Part shown: positions 60,338 to 64,000 of the stretch, piece by piece
Numbering within the stretch: the stretch's first letter is position 1
Layout: every line of letters starts with the position of its first letter
Assembly: GCF_010820555.1 (NCBI RefSeq)
Contig: NZ_JAAIKD010000003.1
Location: 124,001 to 188,000 of the forward strand
Reading direction: 5' to 3'
DNA length: 64,000 nucleotides
Source: Psychroflexus aurantiacus
GTDB lineage: Bacteria > Bacteroidota > Bacteroidia > Flavobacteriales > Flavobacteriaceae
Notes under the pieces: generated by a model
What the model saw: only the letters and a program-made list of their open reading frames with translations
Told to the model about the DNA's origin: nothing
Database searches by the model: none
Position numbers and translations under genes: made by a program

Positions 60338-61558
60338 TTATCTGATTTTAAGGGTTACAATGGTGATGACCGCCAGCAGGATTCCTATAATCCAGAATCT
60401 GACTACGATTTTAGATTCATGAAATCCAAGCTTTTGATAATGATGGTGCAGCGGAGACATCAAAAAGATACGTCTCCCGGTTCCTGTTTTCTTTCTGGTG
60501 TATTTGAACCAACCCACCTGAAGTATCACTGATAAGTTTTCAATAAAGAAAACGCCACAGAGGATGGGAATTAAAAGTTCTTTACGGGTGGCAATGGCAA
60601 TCACGGCTATTATTCCACCGATGGTAAGGCTTCCGGTATCCCCCATAAATATTTGAGCCGGATAGGTGTTATACCATAAAAATCCAACCAGCGCCCCGGC
60701 AAAGGCCGTTATAAAAATAGTCATCTCTCCCGAGCGCGGAATGTTCATGACATTGAGGTAGTCTGAAAAGATGATGTTTCCAGACACCCAGGCAAATATT
60801 CCCAGGGTGAGCACAATTATAGCTGAACTTCCCGCCGCAAGACCATCAATGCCATCGGTAAGGTTGGCTCCGTTGGAAACAGCGGTGACAATAAAAATAA
60901 CAATAGGAATAAAAATAAGCCATGCATACGAAGCCGCTCCTTCGCTAATCCAGGATATGGCTTTGGTATAATCCAATTCGTTGTTCTTAACAAAGGGGAT
61001 GGTTGTGGTTAAAGATTTTTCTTCAGGAGACGTATTGGTGATCACCTGTGTATTATTCTCTGTGATGACTTCATTTTCAGATCTTATGGTCACATCGGGA
61101 TGAAGATACATCACAGCACCCACAAAAACCCCTAAGCCAACCTGGCCCACGACTTTGAATTTTCCTTTTAAGCCTTCTTTGTTCTTTTTAAATGTTTTGA
61201 TATAATCATCTATAAATCCAATGGTTCCCATCCAGATCGTGGTCACAATAAGAAGGATGATATAGATGTTATCCAGCTGCGAGAGAAGCAAAACGGGAAT
61301 AAGCGTCGAAAAAATGATAATAAGACCACCCATAGTTGGTGTACCCGCTTTCTCTTTTTGACCTTCGAGTCCCAGTTCTCTAACGCTTTCTCCAATTTGT
61401 TTGCGTTGCAGAAATAAAATGATGCGTTTACCAAAAATCGTAGAGATCAATAGCGATAAAATGATGGCTGAAGCTGCTCTAAAAGATATGTACTGGAATA
61501 AACGAGCTCCGGGGAGATCGTATTGGCTTTCTAAAAATTCGAATAGATGATACAGCAT
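60338..61558 (-). CDS. mraY: Phospho-MurNAc-pentapeptide translocase MraY
   Basis: A 406-residue ten-helix enzyme making lipid I. Signatures: [31 protein letters not shown] (catalytic DD), [19 protein letters not shown], and the His-rich [23 protein letters not shown] (by ends). It is longer than E. coli MraY (360) because of an insertion of roughly 45 residues (about 165-215, [18 protein letters not shown]...) between helices, as in other Bacteroidota. It starts 3 bases after murE. Confidence 0.96.
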   Translation of the reverse strand: MLYHLFEFLESQYDLPGARLFQYISFRAASAIILSLLISTIFGKRIILFLQRKQIGESVRELGLEGQKEKAGTPTMGGLIIIFSTLIPVLLLSQLDNIYIILLIVTTIWMGTIGFIDDYIKTFKKNKEGLKGKFKVVGQVGLGVFVGAVMYLHPDVTIRSENEVITENNTQVITNTSPEEKSLTTTIPFVKNNELDYTKAISWISEGAASYAWLIFIPIVIFIVTAVSNGANLTDGIDGLAAGSSAIIVLTLGIFAWVSGNIIFSDYLNVMNIPRSGEMTIFITAFAGALVGFLWYNTYPAQIFMGDTGSLTIGGIIAVIAIATRKELLIPILCGVFFIENLSVILQVGWFKYTRKKTGTGRRIFLMSPLHHHYQKLGFHESKIVVRFWIIGILLAVITIVTLKIR

Positions 61559-61561
61559 ATC

Positions 61562-63025
61562 TTATTTGTTAAATTGAACTAAGAGGTTCTTCACTAGTTT
61601 TAAATCGTCAAAATCTGTTCTCACCCCATGAATTTCCTGATAGGTTTCATGTCCTTTTCCCGCAATCAAAATGATGTCTCCGCTTTGAGCTAAGCTGCAG
61701 GCCGTTTTGATCGCCTGCTCTCTGGAGGTAATACTCAAGGTTTTAAACACATCCTGAGGCTCTACGCCTTTTTCTATATCGCTGATGATCTGGTCCGGAT
61801 CTTCCGTTCTTGGGTTATCACTGGTAAAAATGACTTTGGTACTGAGATTCCCCGCAATTTTCCCCATCACAGGACGTTTGGTTTTATCGCGATCGCCTCC
61901 GCAACCCACCACGGTAATCAGTTCTTCATTACGCGTTCTGATGCTATTGGTGGTTTGCAGCACATTCTTTAAAGCATCGGGAGTGTGGGCATAATCTACA
62001 ATCACATGAATTCCGGTTTCTGAAATGTGATGCTGATATCTTCCGTCCACAGGTTTCAACTGACTTAAGGTCTGCAAATTTTCAAGGTCCTCAACGCCAA
62101 GCAGATCTGCTGTAGCATACACGGCCAGTAGATTATAGGCATTAAAATCGCCTATGAATCTCGACCAGACTTCATTTCCATTGATGTTCAACTTAAGACC
62201 AGAGAAGCTTTCCTCCAGGATTTTCACTTTGTAATCGGTCAGGTTTTTAACTCCATACCCATAAGTCTTGGCTTTGGTATTCTGAAGCATATACCTGCCG
62301 TTTTTATCGTCGACATTGGTGAGGGTAAAAGCATCTTTGGATAACTGATCAAAGAATCGCTTCTTCACGTCTCTGTATTCCGCAAATGAACTGTGATAAT
62401 CCAGATGGTCCTGAGATAGGTTTGTGAAAATTCCACCTTTAAAATCCAGTCCCAAAGTCCGGTGCTGAGCAATCCCATGAGAACTCACCTCCATGAAACA
62501 AAACTCTACGCCTGCCTCATTCATCATTTTGAGGTATGTATTTATCGTTAGAGAATCTGGAGTTGTCAATTTGGTCGGAAACTCTTTTTCGTCAACTTTA
62601 ATGGTCACGGTAGAAATCAAACCCACTTTATAACCAAGTGCTTTAAAAAGCTGATATAAAAGAGAACTCACCGTTGTTTTCCCATTGGTACCGGTTACGC
62701 CAACCAGTTTCAGGTTGGACGATGGATTTTCAAAATAATTGGAAGCCATGATCGCTAAGGCCTCACGAGTGTCCTTCACCTGAACATAAGTGATACCCGG
62801 AGCTAATTCAGCAGGAAGCTCTTCACACACAATCCCATGAGCTCCTTTTGAAATTGCCGCATCTATATATAAATGACCATCAGCAGCAGCGCCTCGTATT
62901 GATACAAAAACATCCTGTTTGGACACTAAACGGCTGTCGAAGTGAATGCTGTTCACTTCCAGAGCTGTTGAGCCTTTAACAGATTCAATCGGAACTTTAT
63001 AGAGTATGTCTTTTAAAATTTTCAA
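61562..63025 (-). CDS. murE: UDP-MurNAc-tripeptide synthetase MurE (meso-diaminopimelate type)
   Basis: A 487-residue Mur ligase adding the third residue of the stem peptide. ATP loop GVTGTNGKTTVSSLLYQ (about 107-123), FMEVSSHGIAQHRT, FTNLSQDHLDYH, and the specificity loop FTSDNPRTEDP. The DNPR motif marks meso-diaminopimelate rather than lysine as substrate. ATGA-type overlap with ftsI and a 3-base gap to mraY. Confidence 0.96.
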   Translation of the reverse strand: MKILKDILYKVPIESVKGSTALEVNSIHFDSRLVSKQDVFVSIRGAAADGHLYIDAAISKGAHGIVCEELPAELAPGITYVQVKDTREALAIMASNYFENPSSNLKLVGVTGTNGKTTVSSLLYQLFKALGYKVGLISTVTIKVDEKEFPTKLTTPDSLTINTYLKMMNEAGVEFCFMEVSSHGIAQHRTLGLDFKGGIFTNLSQDHLDYHSSFAEYRDVKKRFFDQLSKDAFTLTNVDDKNGRYMLQNTKAKTYGYGVKNLTDYKVKILEESFSGLKLNINGNEVWSRFIGDFNAYNLLAVYATADLLGVEDLENLQTLSQLKPVDGRYQHHISETGIHVIVDYAHTPDALKNVLQTTNSIRTRNEELITVVGCGGDRDKTKRPVMGKIAGNLSTKVIFTSDNPRTEDPDQIISDIEKGVEPQDVFKTLSITSREQAIKTACSLAQSGDIILIAGKGHETYQEIHGVRTDFDDLKLVKNLLVQFNK

Positions 63026-64000
63026 CTTGAAATTAAATTTACCTTTTGATTATTTGAAATTTTAGTACCGCCTTTTATCGACTGTCTTACAACTGTACCG
63101 CTGCCAATCAGATTGACATTAAGTCCCAGATTTTCTAAAATCGAGACCGCATCCATAGCCGGGTAACCTTTAAGATCCGGCATCACCGTTTTATAGTCCT
63201 GAGAAATTTTGAAGTATTTATCATAGCTGCCACTGGCGATATCAGATTGAATCGTTTCCCTGGAAATTTCATCTTTTAAAGGCGTATCGATATAAATTTT
63301 CTGAGCGATTTTCGCAAACACCGGAGCAGCCACGGTACTTCCGTAGTAACCGATTTTAGGATTGGGTTTATGAATCACGACAATACAGGAATATTTAGGC
63401 TCATCCGCAGGAAAATACCCCACAAAAGAAGAGATATAGCGTCCCGATTCTATCCAGTATTCGGTCTGGCAGGTGCCGGTTTTTCCAGCCATAGAAAAAT
63501 TAGGGTTTTTAATGTTGGTCCCGGTCCCGTTTTCTACAACCCCCTTCATCAAATCCTGAAGTTTCAAAGCGGTTTCCTTGGAACAAACACTTCCCTCAAC
63601 AATGGGCTCGGTATAAGACTCGATAAGTGAATGTTTATCCCTGACCTGTTTTAAAAATTTCGGCTTCACCTTTAAGCCATCGTTGGCAATAGCATTATAA
63701 AAAGTAAGGGTTTGCAGAGAAGTTAAAGAAACCCCATACCCAAAAGACATCCACGGCAAAGTTGTCCCATACCAGTTGGAATCATCTGGATGAGGAATTC
63801 TGGGTTGCCCCTCTCCTTTAATTCTCAGACCAATTTTATCATTTAAACCCATATTGTAAAGCCGGTTCACAAAGCGCTCTGGATTATCCTTATAATTTTC
63901 GTAAATCATTTTGGCGAAGGCTGTGTTTGAAGAGACTTCAAACGCCTCAGCCGCAGAAATTTTACCGTAACCTCCGCGTTTGGAGTCGTAAACTTTCCGG
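63022..64000 (-). CDS. ftsI: Penicillin-binding protein FtsI/PBP2 with PASTA domain (partial)
   Basis: The 3' portion (about 325 codons) of a septal transpeptidase; the start lies beyond 64000. Visible are the second active-site motif in FEVSSNTAFAKM (SSN), MSFGYGVSLTSLQ and the KTGT box in FSMAGKTGTCQTEYW. One C-terminal PASTA domain (VMPDLKGYPAMDAVSILENLGL to the end) follows. The SxxK serine motif is outside the window. An internal ATG at 63909 is not the real start, since the frame continues upstream through SSN. Confidence 0.94.
   Translation of the reverse strand, partial: RKVYDSKRGGYGKISAAEAFEVSSNTAFAKMIYENYKDNPERFVNRLYNMGLNDKIGLRIKGEGQPRIPHPDDSNWYGTTLPWMSFGYGVSLTSLQTLTFYNAIANDGLKVKPKFLKQVRDKHSLIESYTEPIVEGSVCSKETALKLQDLMKGVVENGTGTNIKNPNFSMAGKTGTCQTEYWIESGRYISSFVGYFPADEPKYSCIVVIHKPNPKIGYYGSTVAAPVFAKIAQKIYIDTPLKDEISRETIQSDIASGSYDKYFKISQDYKTVMPDLKGYPAMDAVSILENLGLNVNLIGSGTVVRQSIKGGTKISNNQKVNLISS

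Overview
The window looks like a chromosomal segment of a marine-type Flavobacteriaceae (Bacteroidota). The evidence is the AT-rich DNA, promoters of the TTG-N19-TAnnTTTG type without clear Shine-Dalgarno sites, a TonB-dependent receptor with a carboxypeptidase-regulatory-like N-terminal domain, many short SPII lipoproteins, a 622-residue FtsZ, and a division/cell-wall cluster that lacks murF and ddl. Genus cannot be read from the sequence.

Region 1 (1-10.6 kb) is a nitrosative-stress and low-oxygen block. It holds the end of a NosF/NosY-like ABC transporter, the Fe-S repair protein RIC, a broken oxidase-like membrane gene, a CbpA/CbpM chaperone pair with a VIT-family metal transporter, a hemerythrin, a three-cysteine Rrf2 regulator, a cobalamin-dependent class II ribonucleotide reductase with quinolinate synthase NadA, a truncated haemoglobin and a Crp/Fnr regulator. 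Two regulatory circuits can be read from the DNA: a 20-base site in front of both the rrf2/hemerythrin promoter and nrdJ, and a TGAT-N4-ATCA site about 41 bases before the expected start points of ric and of the globin operon.

Region 2 (10.6-19.4 kb) is an iron- or metal-related surface cluster (DUF4856 lipoprotein, imelysin lipoprotein, HTTM membrane protein, TonB-dependent receptor), then a beta-barrel porin and a TauE/SafE permease. Region 3 (19.4-21.7 kb) has a YqeY-domain gene, a tRNA-Arg(TCG) with an unusual compensated pair in its elbow, a decayed GAF-domain gene and a lone response-regulator receiver.

Region 4 (21.7-38.3 kb) resembles a stress-survival island: SLC13 permease, an unrecognised 380-residue protein, an erythromycin-esterase-like protein, protein-isoaspartate methyltransferase, LigD split into three coupled genes (phosphoesterase, ligase, polymerase), a release-factor-like baeRF protein, an AI-2E exporter-family protein, a cation exchanger, a coupled trio of DUF1704 metalloprotease, ATP-grasp ligase and aspartoacylase-like hydrolase, and dodecin. 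The trio is my best candidate for an undescribed pathway.

Region 5 (38.6-51.2 kb) is mixed. A winged-helix/membrane-protein operon ends in a broken gene. Then come an APC permease remnant beside an intact APC-USP permease, a SigZ-ArsI-type cluster, lipoproteins, a DUF885 peptidase, and two more genes with single-base homopolymer disruptions.

Region 6 (51.3-64 kb) is the dcw cluster on the minus strand (ftsI, murE, mraY, murD, ftsW, murG, murC, ftsQ, ftsA, ftsZ), tightly coupled and intact.

An unusual number of genes are broken (six loci). Three frameshifts are all cured by removing one base from a homopolymer run, so assembly error must be excluded before biological slippage or decay is claimed.
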